A stretch of 64,000 nucleotides of DNA from Acanthacorydalis orientalis. Lineage: Eukaryota > Arthropoda > Insecta > Megaloptera > Corydalidae. A program made the position numbers and the translations under genes. The DNA is taken from contig CM068317.1 in assembly GCA_034766995.1 (NCBI GenBank), positions 21,847,612-21,911,611 of the forward strand. The letters are read 5' to 3'. Shown here in pieces: positions 1-10,414 of the stretch (position 1 is the first letter of the stretch; each line of letters opens with the position of its first letter). The notes beneath the pieces are model-generated. The model made no database searches. It was not told where the DNA came from and saw nothing but the letters and a program-made list of their open reading frames with translations.

Positions 1-389
1 CTATTATTTTAATAGAATATAAATGTATTAAACAATATATATTTTATAATTAGATTCATACATTGGTGATTTCGTTGTAGTACATTAAAATCACTAATAG
101 CATTTAATCAATTTCCCATTTTACTTTTTATTAGTAATTTAATGTATTTTTAGATTTAAATAAAAATTAGTAGTAAAATTCATTGAATTGTAATTAAATC
201 ATTTTTGAGATTGAAGAATATTAATATAGTATTTGTACAATTAGTGTACTTTTGACAAATACTTGGAAGTTAAAAATTCTTAATAATAGAGCATTAATTA
301 TCTATTTTAATTACTTCGAAATAAATGATAATGAATTATTATATATTTGATAACAAAAAAATATTTATGGTATGTTGATTTATTTGAGA

Positions 390-790
390 GGGGAATTAAA
401 ATGGGGTAGTGCATGCATATCATACGACGCTGACTTCATCTAGCGTCGCATTGCCTCTCTTACTCAACTCCGACTCTTAACTCGGGTAACTTTAGTAACC
501 TCACTCAAGATCGGGTAACCCCGATGCCGAGAGGGGTCAGGGCTAGCGAAAATTGAAGAATGATCCTCCGAAAAGAGGATTGGGCGTGTGGGTAACAACC
601 ACACTTCGTACAACAACAAACGTTATGAAACCTCAAAATTAGCCTCGGACAATGTAGAAAAGGATGCAGTGGAACTGTTGAGAGTGAGCAACTAGCGACG
701 GACTGCCAGGCAAAGGGATAGCTGCAGACAGAAAATTGTGGAGACCAAGGTTCGATTTGGGCTGTAGCACCATCGAACAAAAAGAATTTT
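390..790 (+). mobile_element. GC-rich non-LTR retroelement or SINE-like remnant
   Basis: A roughly 400-bp block stands out from its AT-rich flanks by its GC and CpG content. It contains a small hairpin (CGACGCT...AGCGTCG at about 424-451). In the plus strand it can be read as ...AADRKLWRPRFDLGCS just before an A-rich end (about 780-795), which looks like the 3' end of an insect non-LTR element or of a SINE using one. The minus-strand 91-residue open frame here (505-780) has no recognisable domain. I cannot assign a clade, and the ends are estimates from the composition change. It is not related by eye to the RTE copies at 38.7, 55.8 and 60.2 kb. Confidence 0.4.
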
Positions 791-1065
791 TTTGAGAAGG
801 GGACATTTTAAGTTAATGGAAAACTATCTTTAATAAATGGTTTTATTATCATCCATTAATTATTTGAAATAGTATACGTTTTTTGAAGGGGAATTCTGTC
901 TCTTAGATGTATGTTTCAATCATATCAAATGAAAATAATTTTATCTTTTTGAATATATACAATGTTCATAGTTACAAGTTGATTATTTGTTAATAACGAT
1001 AATTTTGCTAGGCACTTTAGCCAGATTTGACCATAATATGCATGTATGTATATGTGTGTGTACAA

Positions 1066-1086
1066 ATATATATATATATATATATT
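1066..1086. repeat. Short (AT)n array
   Basis: About ten AT dinucleotides preceded by a short GT-rich run, immediately before the fold-back repeat at 1121. Confidence 0.8.
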
Positions 1087-1120
1087 GTTGTTTTGGAGGT
1101 AATTTTCCTTTAGGATCAAT

Positions 1121-1217
1121 TGATTGTCAGCTTTCTGTGACTGGTATTGGTACGTGCGCCACCTTCAGTCTAAAGATGACATACATACCGAAATCGGTTA
1201 GAAAAAACTGACAATCA
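1121..1217. repeat. Small fold-back repeat with two hammerhead-like cores
   Basis: The element starts TGATTGTCAG and ends CTGACAATCA, a perfect 10-bp terminal inverted repeat, and the two arms remain about 70% complementary to the centre. The right arm, read on the plus strand, holds CTAAAGA, a 13-nt spacer, then GAAA. The left arm, read on the minus strand, holds CTGAAGG followed by a similar GC-rich spacer. This is the same module as in the larger fold-back family at 5.6, 8.9, 40.6, 44.9, 53.7, 57.8 and 58.3 kb, but the outer arm sequence is different, so it is a separate family or subfamily. Confidence 0.5.
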
Positions 1218-1287
1218 GCTGATGCTAAACGAAGAGAACTCTAAAGACAACTTGTCAACTGGATTACAAGTATAAATTCATATCTCT

Positions 1288-1334
1288 CTCTTTCTCTCTC
1301 TCTCTATATATATATAATACATATATATGGATAA

Positions 1335-1391
<57 letters not shown>

Positions 1392-1530
1392 TATCCAGAA
1401 TAAATTTTCCATGTCGATTTATTTATTTATGACATCAACGTTTCGATAGTACTCTCAAATATGTTTATCTCGTATATAAAATAAAACGTTAGAAATATTC
1501 GATTTGATTATATAGACATATGACATACAT

Positions 1531-1567
<37 letters not shown>

Positions 1568-1645
1568 CAAAATTATCTACAAAACACTTTATAAAATAAC
1601 CACGTTACAAAAATATCTACAAAAATGTTTATATAGACATACTAA

Positions 1646-1715
<70 letters not shown>
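1288..1715. repeat. Cluster of (TC)n and (AT)n microsatellites
   Basis: A (TC)n run at about 1284-1303 leads into (AT)n at 1304-1315, and larger (AT)n arrays lie at about 1339-1388, 1534-1564 and 1651-1714, separated by unremarkable AT-rich DNA. Confidence 0.85.
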
Positions 1716-1719
<4 letters not shown>

Positions 1720-1815
1720 AATCCATGACGTCACTTATTTATTTGAAATGTGGCTTCTATGATACCCAAATATTTTTAGTGTTTCATTCTATTAATGACA
1801 TGTTCGTAATTGATC

Positions 1816-1876
1816 AGTGGTCGAGCACAGCCAGCCCGAGGGTTGGTATGCTCAGCGAGCTGAGGGAAAAACCCCC

Positions 1877-1913
<37 letters not shown>

Positions 1914-1976
1914 TATGGGGTTTTTCCCTCAGCTCGTTGAGCACACCAACCCTCGGGCTGGCTGCGCTCGACCACT
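1816..1976. repeat. 60-bp-arm GC-rich inverted repeat around an (AT)n core
   Basis: Left arm 1816-1875 (starts AGTGGTCGAGCACAGCCAGC) and right arm 1917-1976 (ends CTGCGCTCGACCACT) are complementary with three mismatches over about 60 bp. Between them lies a (TA)n array of about 40 bp. The arms are far more GC-rich than the surroundings and contain their own quasi-palindrome, CCAGCCCGAGGGTTGG. A stub of the inner arm end (GGGGTTTTT) recurs at about 2020-2028 beyond the next (AT)n array. The arm matches no transposon end that I know. Confidence 0.75.
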
Positions 1977-2024
1977 ATATATATATACATATATATATAT
2001 ATATAAATATATATATATATGGGG

Positions 2025-2073
<49 letters not shown>

Positions 2074-2266
2074 TCGTATATATATATATAGATATATGTA
2101 ATATATACATATAACATCGATTTTTGTATAGTTCATCTTACTCGTAAATTTTGTTACTAAACCTATAGTTTTTCATTTACTGTAATTAAAAAAAAAGACA
2201 ATGAGTTAAATGTTTTCAAAGAATAAAGAAAAATTCTTAAAAAATATTTTTTACTACCCCAAATAT

Positions 2267-2341
<75 letters not shown>

Positions 2342-2350
2342 CATACATAT
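1977..2350. repeat. Large interrupted (AT)n arrays
   Basis: Arrays at about 1977-2019, 2029-2100 and 2264-2350, with CATA and CATACATACAT interruptions. Their open frames read as Ile/Tyr repeats and are not genes. Confidence 0.85.
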
Positions 2351-3469
2351 TTCTACTTGCAATGATTTACTGAAGATAGTAAATCAACGTCACGTTAAGA
2401 CAACAAAAATGATGTTGATATAACACCGTATATTCATATTTCTCATTGAGGTAATAAATATTTACGTTTTTTTTTATTCATATTTAAGTATCATTCAATA
2501 GTTTGTATCTATAAAAATGTCATTGAAGTTTAAATTTTTTTGATAATATTTCATACACTTTGAATTTTTTTATTTGTATTGTGTAAATTACTTTTCTGTT
2601 AAATATATGTTACTAAGCATTCTATTAAATATAATTACTAAGCATTTAATTTTTATTTCAATATACTGCATTTTCTTGTTAGTGTTGGGCCTTCTTTTAG
2701 TAAATATAATCACTTATTCAATTTTGTCGAGGTGAATCATGTCATTGTCATGTTTTAAAATGGTCATATATTTTTTAAAATGCATTTTGTACTTTTCAAT
2801 TTTTATGTTAATTCTATAAACAAAAAAAATATAGTCACTTACGATGACGAAATGTTCGTTCGGCCCATGCTATCGGTGTTTCAAATATTTTTTTATTAAG
2901 TACTCGTACTCAGAAATTGGTACAATACAGCCACACTACTCAACTGAAATAAATACTACTCAACTGAAATATATATTGTCTGTATTCATCCATTTTTGAT
3001 TCTTAATTCTCATTTTTCTCTATTATTATCTAATCTTACTATTGAAGATGGCAAATAATATATATTCTAATTAATTTTTAAGACAAGATTTATATTAATT
3101 CGTTGACTCACTTCATCTTATATGTATAAATAAGTGTAAGATAAATACATACTCTATTATATAATATAACGAAAACATACTTGAAACATACTCGGATTAT
3201 AAGTTTTACATAAAATTTATATAGTGATACAATTATGTATTTTATTTTTAGTTTTAATTTTACAAAATTAACTGAATAAATAAAAAGAATATTTTAATTT
3301 AGTCTGCCGCATTTTTAAGATAGATTTCATTAGTAAAAATTAATAATATAATTGAGTTTTGCAGAATTATATATCATTGAAATTATAACATTGGCTGAGT
3401 ATATTTATTTATAATAATATTTTTTATTCCACTGAATAAAGGTAGAGAATAATTTTATGAAACAAAATA
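2351..3469. other. AT-rich DNA without recognised features
   Basis: Homopolymer-rich sequence with no open frame of note, no terminal repeats and no microsatellite. A short direct repeat of CTACTCAACTGAAATA occurs at about 2937-2971. Confidence 0.6.
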
Positions 3470-4644
3470 CAGCGATTCTGTTTTTATGTTTATCTTTTTA
3501 ATGCGGTTTTGAAGTTATGCGGTGCATATTTCATGCAAGTTCGGGAGTTCCCTTTTATATTTACATATATAAGCTCCACGTTGTTTGCACAAAATTTTAA
3601 ATTATTACATTTTTTTAAATTCATATTTGAAATCTAAAATTTTCTTTTTTGGACTGTTTAAATCATTTTGTATCTCCTGTTGCTGAAACAACACCACAAA
3701 CTTTAAATGCCTGCTGGAAAGCAGCTTGGCCTGAATGTGTTGCAAACAGTGCAACAATTCAAACATGGACATTATCAGCTGAAATCATTACTTAATCACA
3801 TGAACTTGCTGAAGAAGGTTTTGATACTTTTAGCAAGAATGGTGTCGACGAATTGTTCGAGAATAATACATTAAGTGACGATGATATTATTGACATACCT
3901 TTAAATATTGTCGAAGATTCAGAAAACGATAGTGAAGCAGAAAAAAACCCTATCACACTCACTGCAAATACTAATTCGAGAATATCTTCAGCTTTTCAAT
4001 AAATTGGAAAATCATTTTCTTGTTCATGACATAAATTTTGAACGAGTCTTCAAATTCTAACGTGAGCTGAAGAATAGCATGTCTGGATATCGTGAACTGC
4101 ATAAAAAATTAGTAAAATCATCATCACAAATTTTAATCACTGATTACATTGTCAGAGCAAAAAGTCAACACAGAACGAGGTTAAATGTGACGCTAAATCA
4201 TTTGTGAGGAACCATTGTGTCTTTACTGTGCATATCTGATGCACTGACTATCTCTTCTAGTGATGAAAGTGATTTCGCACCAGTTCGCAAATGGTGCCGA
4301 ATATTATCAGATAGTAACGATAATTCTGATGAAAAAATGTAAAAAAATTGTTACTTTTCAACAAAATTAAATGAATAAAGTTTTAAAACAAACTTATTTT
4401 AAGTTTTATATCGATTTATTTCAGATTTTCAAAGGAATTTTTAAACATTCTTATTTTCCTGAATTTTCATAAACTTTTTTATGCGATTTTGGATGTATTT
4501 TAACTCATTGCACTGATTTTATGCGGCTTTAAAAAATTATGGAACGTATCCCTAATTTTCAACGTAAGTTATGTCTTTTTGTACGATTTTTTTATATGCG
4601 GTTTCATGAGGAACGTATCTATCGCCTAAAAATAGACGTGACTG
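3470..4644 (+). mobile_element. Tigger (pogo superfamily) element, internally deleted
   Basis: The element starts CAGCGATTCTGTTTTTATG and ends AAAAATAGACGTGACTG, which are inverted relatives of each other, and it is flanked by TA on both sides as expected for Tc1/mariner/pogo insertion. Motifs such as ATGCGGTTT recur near both ends (about 3500 and 4595), giving extended subterminal repeats. Only the C-terminal part of the transposase is left inside. A second copy of the same family lies on the minus strand at 55395-56506, and its sequence confirms these ends. Confidence 0.75.
3700..4340 (+). pseudogene. Tigger transposase, C-terminal remnant
   Basis: The plus-strand reading begins TLNACWKAAWPECV, the typical segment following the DDE catalytic domain in CENP-B/Jerky-like Tigger transposases, and continues with an acidic region (ELAEEGFDTFSKNGVDELFE, then a DDDIIDIP stretch). 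Further on it reads ITDYIVRAKSQ and a Ser/Asp-rich tail. Stops and frame shifts interrupt it at about 3795, 4000 and later. The DNA-binding domains and the catalytic triad are absent, so this copy cannot move itself. In the family the intact protein binds the TIRs and cuts and pastes the element into TA sites. Confidence 0.65.
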
Positions 4645-5296
4645 TATATTAAAAGTAGTGCGAGTAAATATGAAATCCCATCTATGTTTGCATTATATAA
4701 CTCCTCTTGTTAAATTTAATAAACATTCAAAGATATGAATAAGAGAAAGTGTATTATAGCGAAACATTTATCATACAATTTTCACATTCTTTATTTTGAC
4801 ATTTTTTAAATGTCTTGTTACATAATAAAAGAATAGATGGAACCCACAATGTATACTGTACAGTTTACAATAATAACATTAATGTATTTTTATTATTAAT
4901 TTAAAATAATAATAAAAGTGATAAAAATATTTACTAATAAAATTTAGAACGACTTTACTTACATCGATTCATTAGTATTTAATTTTTTCTAAAAACTTTC
5001 CTTACAAAAAGTAAAACAAAAAAAATTATAATGCCAAGTATTATGTTAATATAATATTAAATTAATTTAAAAAAAAAATATTTGGATCTAATAAATTCTT
5101 TGTCACTATTTTATAGAGCAGGAACCCTATCAATAAAGAAAATTTTGCTGTGGCCAGAATATAATAAAAGCAATATCTTAGAATTTTTAGGAATCTCATT
5201 AATATAAAAATTGAATACACTGACATAAATAAATGGTGTTTGAGTACAGAGGAGAGAGTGTTCATATATTTTCAATTAAATTTGTTATATATGATC

Positions 5297-5298
<2 letters not shown>
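4645..5298. other. AT-rich DNA without recognised features
   Basis: Homopolymeric A/T-rich sequence. The only open frame (minus strand, 5062-5265) is hydrophobic by base composition and has no recognisable motif. Confidence 0.6.
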
Positions 5299-5358
<60 letters not shown>

Positions 5359-5360
5359 GT

Positions 5361-5409
<49 letters not shown>

Positions 5410-5447
5410 TATACACATGTATGTACACATGTATGTACACATATATG

Positions 5448-5482
<35 letters not shown>
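5299..5482. repeat. (AT)n array with GTAC/ACAT interruptions
   Basis: About 180 bp. A middle part repeats a CATGTATGTACA-type unit two to three times (about 5416-5444) between pure (AT)n flanks. Open frames on both strands here are Ile/Tyr/His repeats. Confidence 0.9.
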
Positions 5483-5483
<1 letters not shown>

Positions 5484-5642
5484 ACAATCGTTCCTTACTG
5501 TATTTTCTTTCATTTATATTATTAATAATTAATAAAATAAATAAAATAGACGCAGTATTTTTGCATCATGATTGATGTTGATTACACGTAATTTCTGTTT
5601 ATTACAAATTAATGAATATTTTTTTATAAGATCCAAAATTGT

Positions 5643-5906
5643 ATTTTTATACCGATTGCAAAATTTACTAATGCATCGAAGTTGTGTCTTTGCCATTTTG
5701 AATCATTTAATTTTTTATTTTCACTACTAGTTTTGGAACATGTACCATCTTCACATAGTTTTTAATAATTAAAATTTATTTAAAGTCTGTAATGTAGATG
5801 ACCGAAACTAGTAATGGAAAACAGAAATTCCATATGAACACAACTACCACCAAGGCAACACAACATGAATACAATATCACACTACACATTCACGAGTATA
5901 AAAACA
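5643..5906. repeat. Fold-back repeat family F, copy 1
   Basis: Starts TTTTTATACC and ends GTATAAAAA. The left arm carries CACTACTAGTTTTGGAACAT...CCATCTTCAC. The right arm carries the inverse, ...GACCGAAACTAGTAATGG. The core module is mutated on both arms (GTGAAGA on the left arm read in reverse). The two arms would pair over roughly 100 nt each. Confidence 0.6.
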
Positions 5907-6301
5907 TGCAATCATAATTTTATACATGAGGGTCAATGGTACAAAGTTTAGGGTTTTTGTTTTCAGTTATTTAATTTAGAACTATGGTGATTAACAAGCA
6001 GTAACTAATACATAAATTGTCCTTAAAATTAGTCGTTTTCGTTTATAAACTTTTTCCAATGTAATTATTTTTTAAACTAGATAGATAACAAAATAACATT
6101 GAAGTTAAAAAAGAACATAGTCGTGTTTTATTAAAAAAAATGTAATGAAGCAATTTGAAATATGACGTGTTAGTTAAAATTATATTTCGAAACTAGTTCA
6201 AAAATACAAGCATATCAAATAACGAAGGTAAACTACAACAGAAAAATAGCTATCAATACAAGATAAATGATAAAATTTATACAAAATTAATTCGGGCAAC
6301 T

Positions 6302-6306
<5 letters not shown>

Positions 6307-6350
<44 letters not shown>
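6307..6350. repeat. (AT)n array
   Basis: About 22 uninterrupted AT units in otherwise featureless AT-rich DNA between 5907 and 7550, where I see no gene or transposon end. Confidence 0.9.
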
Positions 6351-6356
<6 letters not shown>

Positions 6357-7547
6357 TTAATCAAATAAATATTTATAAGTGAAATTGAGAAAAAAAACAT
6401 TTAGGAATGAAATGGTGATATAACCTTAAAAAAATTGGAAATTTGGCATCATTTCTGTAATGTAATGATTTTCAACACTAACAAGCCAAACGACCTATTT
6501 TTATAGCAAGTATTTTATACCTGTCCCTTTATTTACTTAAACTTAATATCATGTATAACAGTTAAAACTTATACTTTTCTGTTTATAATTAAAACGATTA
6601 ATTTAAGTAAATCTTTTACATTTATTTGTATAACTATGACCGTAATTTTTTTCATTATATTCAGTAACACAAAGAATTATATTAATTATTTGTTTTTTTT
6701 ATTGGGTATTCATTTAAGAAAAAAATAATGAGGTCTTTGCTCTTCATTCGACACAACTTAATTATATCTGGTTCAATTTGTTTCAATTAAAATTACTTGT
6801 CAGAAATCTAAAGCTGTATTCATTTGATAACTGAAATGTCCCTTAGATGATAATACCGTTTCCCACAAAAATATAAGCCCAATGTTTCTTAAAATATTTT
6901 AATTACTTCCGATACCGTCTCTCTTGAGAACGAGTAAAGTAATAAAGGTTATTCGTAAGAATATAAAATAGAAATTAATATCAGAAAAAAATAATAAATA
7001 GACTGGAACTCATTTAAAATATGCACGGTTTCAATTACAAAACATACGTTTAATATTTAATCTCATCTGCTGCAGAAAACATTTCATTTTCAAGAAGTAT
7101 TTTAATATTATTTCAAATTAGAATCATAAAAATAAGGTGTTATTGTCTTAATCTCAGACAATATTTTATGACGAAAATGAGTGTATTTATTGTATAAAAA
7201 TCAAAAAAAGAATTTTATCCAGAATGTGTCATTCAGCAAGTAAAAAACGTATTCGATATATGATATAATTAGGCATATCAACGAAAGAGTTCTGAAATCT
7301 TCATAATGTTGTGAGTTATGAACTCGTTATGTTAGAACAATAAGTGTAAAACAACACAAAATTTTTTTTAAAGACATTCTGGTACAAAATGTAAAAAAAT
7401 GTCAGTGAAGACATTTTGAAACACAATTTTGTGTCATGTCATAAATTACATTTAATAACTTATTGCCTATAAAATATATTTTTAATGAGAGTAAAAGTTT
7501 TCTAATGGCCACCTAATAGGGTAAATTTAATCTAATATTTTAACATT

Positions 7548-7550
<3 letters not shown>

Positions 7551-7599
<49 letters not shown>

Positions 7600-7604
7600 T
7601 ACGT
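7551..7604. repeat. (AT)n array
   Basis: About 21 AT units ending in ACATATATACGTATATTTG. Confidence 0.9.
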
Positions 7605-8060
7605 ATATTTGTGGAAAAGGACGTCTGTAATAAAACAAACCCTAATAAAAAACGTAAAAGATATTTTGGACAATGCTAACTACATTCCTGAAACAGCAGC
7701 AAATTTAATTAAATGAATGTTTAATAGAGTTAAAATACGGAGAGTGTTAAAAAGTTTCTTGTAATGACTTAAATAGAGTATTTGAAATACAGATTGTTTT
7801 TTTTTAATTATTTTTTAAAACTAATTTATATTATTACAAAAAGTATTTATTGAATAAAATTTTATTTATATATATGCATCTGTGTGTGTGTGTATAATAT
7901 ATTTACATGCAGAACAATTACATCAATGTTTCCCAAACAGTAAAACATTTACATAAAAAACTTACGTATGTCGCACGAAACTACAAATATAATACACGAT
8001 GAAAAATCACGTTATGTAACACGAAATGGACGAATAATTCGAATTCCAAACATTTAAATA

Positions 8061-8078
8061 CCGTTAAAATTTTAACGG
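8061..8078. repeat. Perfect 18-bp palindrome
   Basis: CCGTTAAAATTTTAACGG lies in the non-repetitive stretch upstream of the TATA-like site at 8285. It could be a dimeric protein-binding site or chance. Confidence 0.5.
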
Positions 8079-8284
8079 AACAAAATATCGACTGAAAATA
8101 GTATACATAATAATACATTTGAGCTAGAACTTGATAGACAAAACTTGTTTCCATTTACAGCGCATGATTTTAAACCTACCAATCGTAGTAAACGGATTAA
8201 AAGCGCCAGCGAATCATCGATACGCTTCTAAATTAGTTTACTTACATGTAACAATGGACGGATTGTCCGGTAATAACGTTAACA

Positions 8285-8326
8285 TATATAAGAGATAGCA
8301 AAATGTGTCCGTCGCTCTATTCATTG
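8285..8326 (+). promoter_or_regulatory. Possible TATA box and initiator
   Basis: TATATAAGA (8285-8293) is followed by TTCATT with its A at 8323, inside a slightly GC-richer unique segment (about 8155-8340, containing CGCCAGCGAATCATCGATACG). The spacing of 36-38 bp is longer than the usual 30-31 bp, and no gene is evident downstream, so this is weak. Confidence 0.2.
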
Positions 8327-8895
8327 TTACTATCTCTGTTTATATTAAATGTTTTATTTATTCCCGTTGACAATTAATTACAGATATTGTTGCTTGTTGC
8401 TTATTGGACGAAATATAAGAGATCTGTTCGCTGTTTCAGATTCTTTTCGTCTCCATTTCTTTTTATTTTCTTATACTATTTGTAACAATTCTATGCATGT
8501 ATTTTATTATCCGGATTGTTTCGTTTATTTACGCCTACGTGTTTTATTACAGAATCACTTTTTGATACAATCAATAATGTAGACACATTTTCATTAAGCT
8601 AATTGTTTAGTATTTCAGCAACATTTATAAATACCTATTTTAATATTTATAAAATATGAAATACATACAAAATGTTTTTGTTCATTAATTTTTATAGTTA
8701 ATCTTTTTATAATTAAAATTACTAAAACACTCGCGGTCGAAATAAAATAAATGATTCTTTATAATTAAAAAAAAAATAGTTTTAAATTATTTTTTTAATT
8801 GAAATTGTTTACTAATAAAATAAAATAAAATTAATCCCAACTTAAATCAATCCATAATAAAGAAAAATGAAAATAAATACAAAATTATAAATGAA

Positions 8896-9100
8896 TATTT
8901 TTATATCTATGATTCTGTTGATGTGTTGTTTGATCCGTTTCATTTTTTTGAATCATGTAAGTTTTTGTTCTCCACTACTAGTTTTATCATATGTGCCATA
9001 TTCAGAAAGATTTTCGAGTCTCTAAAATTTACTGAAGATTGGACATGCTGAAACTAATAATGAAGAATAGAAAATAAGTAAATGCTATTAGAATAATGGA
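8896..9100. repeat. Fold-back repeat family F, copy 2
   Basis: Left end TTTTTATATCTATGATTCTG, left arm CCACTACTAGTTTTATCATA. The right arm keeps CTGAAGA, an 11-nt spacer, then GAAAC (about 9034-9056), the best preserved hammerhead-like core in the window. The outer part of the right arm fades after about 9085. Confidence 0.6.
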
Positions 9101-9530
9101 AAATAAATTCATTTAAATATGCCTTTAAAAATAAATTGCCATAACAAAGAAAAACTTACTTTCTAACTGAACTTCGAATGATTTTAAGGCAGTACAAGTA
9201 TTCTTTTCAAATGTTATTGCGTCAGTTGTATTTTTAGTCACTTATTAATTTAATAATATTAATAAATAATGTAAATATTAATAAATTAAATAAACTTTGT
9301 ATTAATATTTTAATAAAAAGCATTATGTTAATAAAATCCCTCAGTATATTACGTAAAATGATGAATATATTTAAATTACTGCTGAGCAGTTATCCATATT
9401 TTATTTAAATTTATATATTTGTAATACTATATTATAATCTACTTTAGGATCATATTATCGGTAATTATATAAAAAAATAGGTTACATGTGGTTGAAATTT
9501 CCATATTTTTGATATAACGTGATACAGTTA

Positions 9531-10346
9531 AGCCTTATTCGCACAAGCGTTAAAAAAACGTTGCGTTCAAAGTTAGCGTTAGCGCTTTTAAAACGCTCGC
9601 AAATATAATGTTCATGTGAGCGTTTAAAAATCATTTCTTTTCATCGTCTTATGCAGTTCGGACGCATGAATTCAGAAGAGTTGTTGGCAATAGCTATGTG
9701 TATTTTAAGAAGGCGAAAAAAAATTAAAAATTTCTGTGTGCATCATCTGAATAATCAACGATACTTGAAAGGACAGTTTGTGGCTATTTATGAAGATTGA
9801 AGGTTGTATCCGGATGTTTTTCAGCTACTCCAGTATGAAAATTGAAACATTTAATGAATTATTGAGAATTGTTATCTACGATATTTTCCCAATTTGGGAT
9901 TATTTTTGAAGTGACTTCCATCTACGTGTCCTCCTTCAAAATTTTGTTTGAATAATTTGGTAAACCTTTGTTATATAACAAAGATCTCGATTCCACCTCC
10001 AAAATAAAACGTTCAGTATCAAATACCGCCATTTTCGTAAACGCTGTCTGCCGTTATCTGTTGTACTTGTAATCAGTACCAACGTGCAAGCAAGACTGAC
10101 TGACAAATTCGGCGTCATTCAGCGCTTTTTAAACGCCTATGCGAATGAAAATACCCTCTTCCATATGTTCTATTTACTTCAACGCAAAACGCTCGGCGTT
10201 AGAAATGGATCAAGTTCTATATTTTTTACCGCGCGTTAAATAAACGCCGGCATGTGAAAAGAAACACTGAGTTTCATATGTTTTATTGAAAAGATGAAAA
10301 AAAGCGTACGTTGATGCGTTTTTTTAACGCTCGTCCAAATAAGGCC
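9531..10346 (+). mobile_element. PIF/Harbinger element, deletion derivative
   Basis: Terminal inverted repeats AGCCTTATTCGCACAAGCG (left) and its partner ending CGTCCAAATAAGGCC (right), each continuing into GTTAAAAAAACG, are flanked by the three-base duplication TTA (9528-9530 and 10347-10349), the target site of PIF/Harbinger elements. Length is 816 bp, against several kb for an autonomous copy. Many AACGC/GCGTT motifs cluster in both subterminal regions. The interior retains only the start of the transposase. Confidence 0.75.
9666..9870 (+). pseudogene. Harbinger transposase, N-terminal remnant
   Basis: An ATG at 9666 opens a 44-residue frame, MNSEELLAIAMCILRRRKKI and on, ending at a TGA at 9798. 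This matches the usual start of Harbinger nuclease proteins: a hydrophobic stretch, an Arg/Lys cluster and a conserved aromatic region ahead of the DDE domain. After the stop, the same frame continues as RLYPDVFQLLQYEN, and after a frame shift as IETFNELLRIV, the segment corresponding to the F-x-M-x-x-x-T/E-F-x-x-L-L motif. The DDE catalytic domain is missing altogether, so this is a fossil. Confidence 0.6.
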
Positions 10347-10414
10347 TTATAATGAGGAAATAATGTCAGTTCCTCAATGTTCGCTATAATAGAATTCAAT
10401 TTTAGATCTATATA

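Noticed and set aside
5233..5575. Open frames of Ile/Tyr/His repeats on both strands (also at 1814-2110, 14656-14916, 15212-15487, 26153-26412, 33080-33362, 43519-43851, 44079-44359 and similar)
   Set aside because: They are translations of (AT)n and (AC)n microsatellites and have no codon structure or homology.
8349..8582. 77-residue open frame downstream of the TATA-like site at 8285
   Set aside because: Phe/Leu/Tyr-rich with no motif; the TATA spacing is poor, so I do not call a gene.
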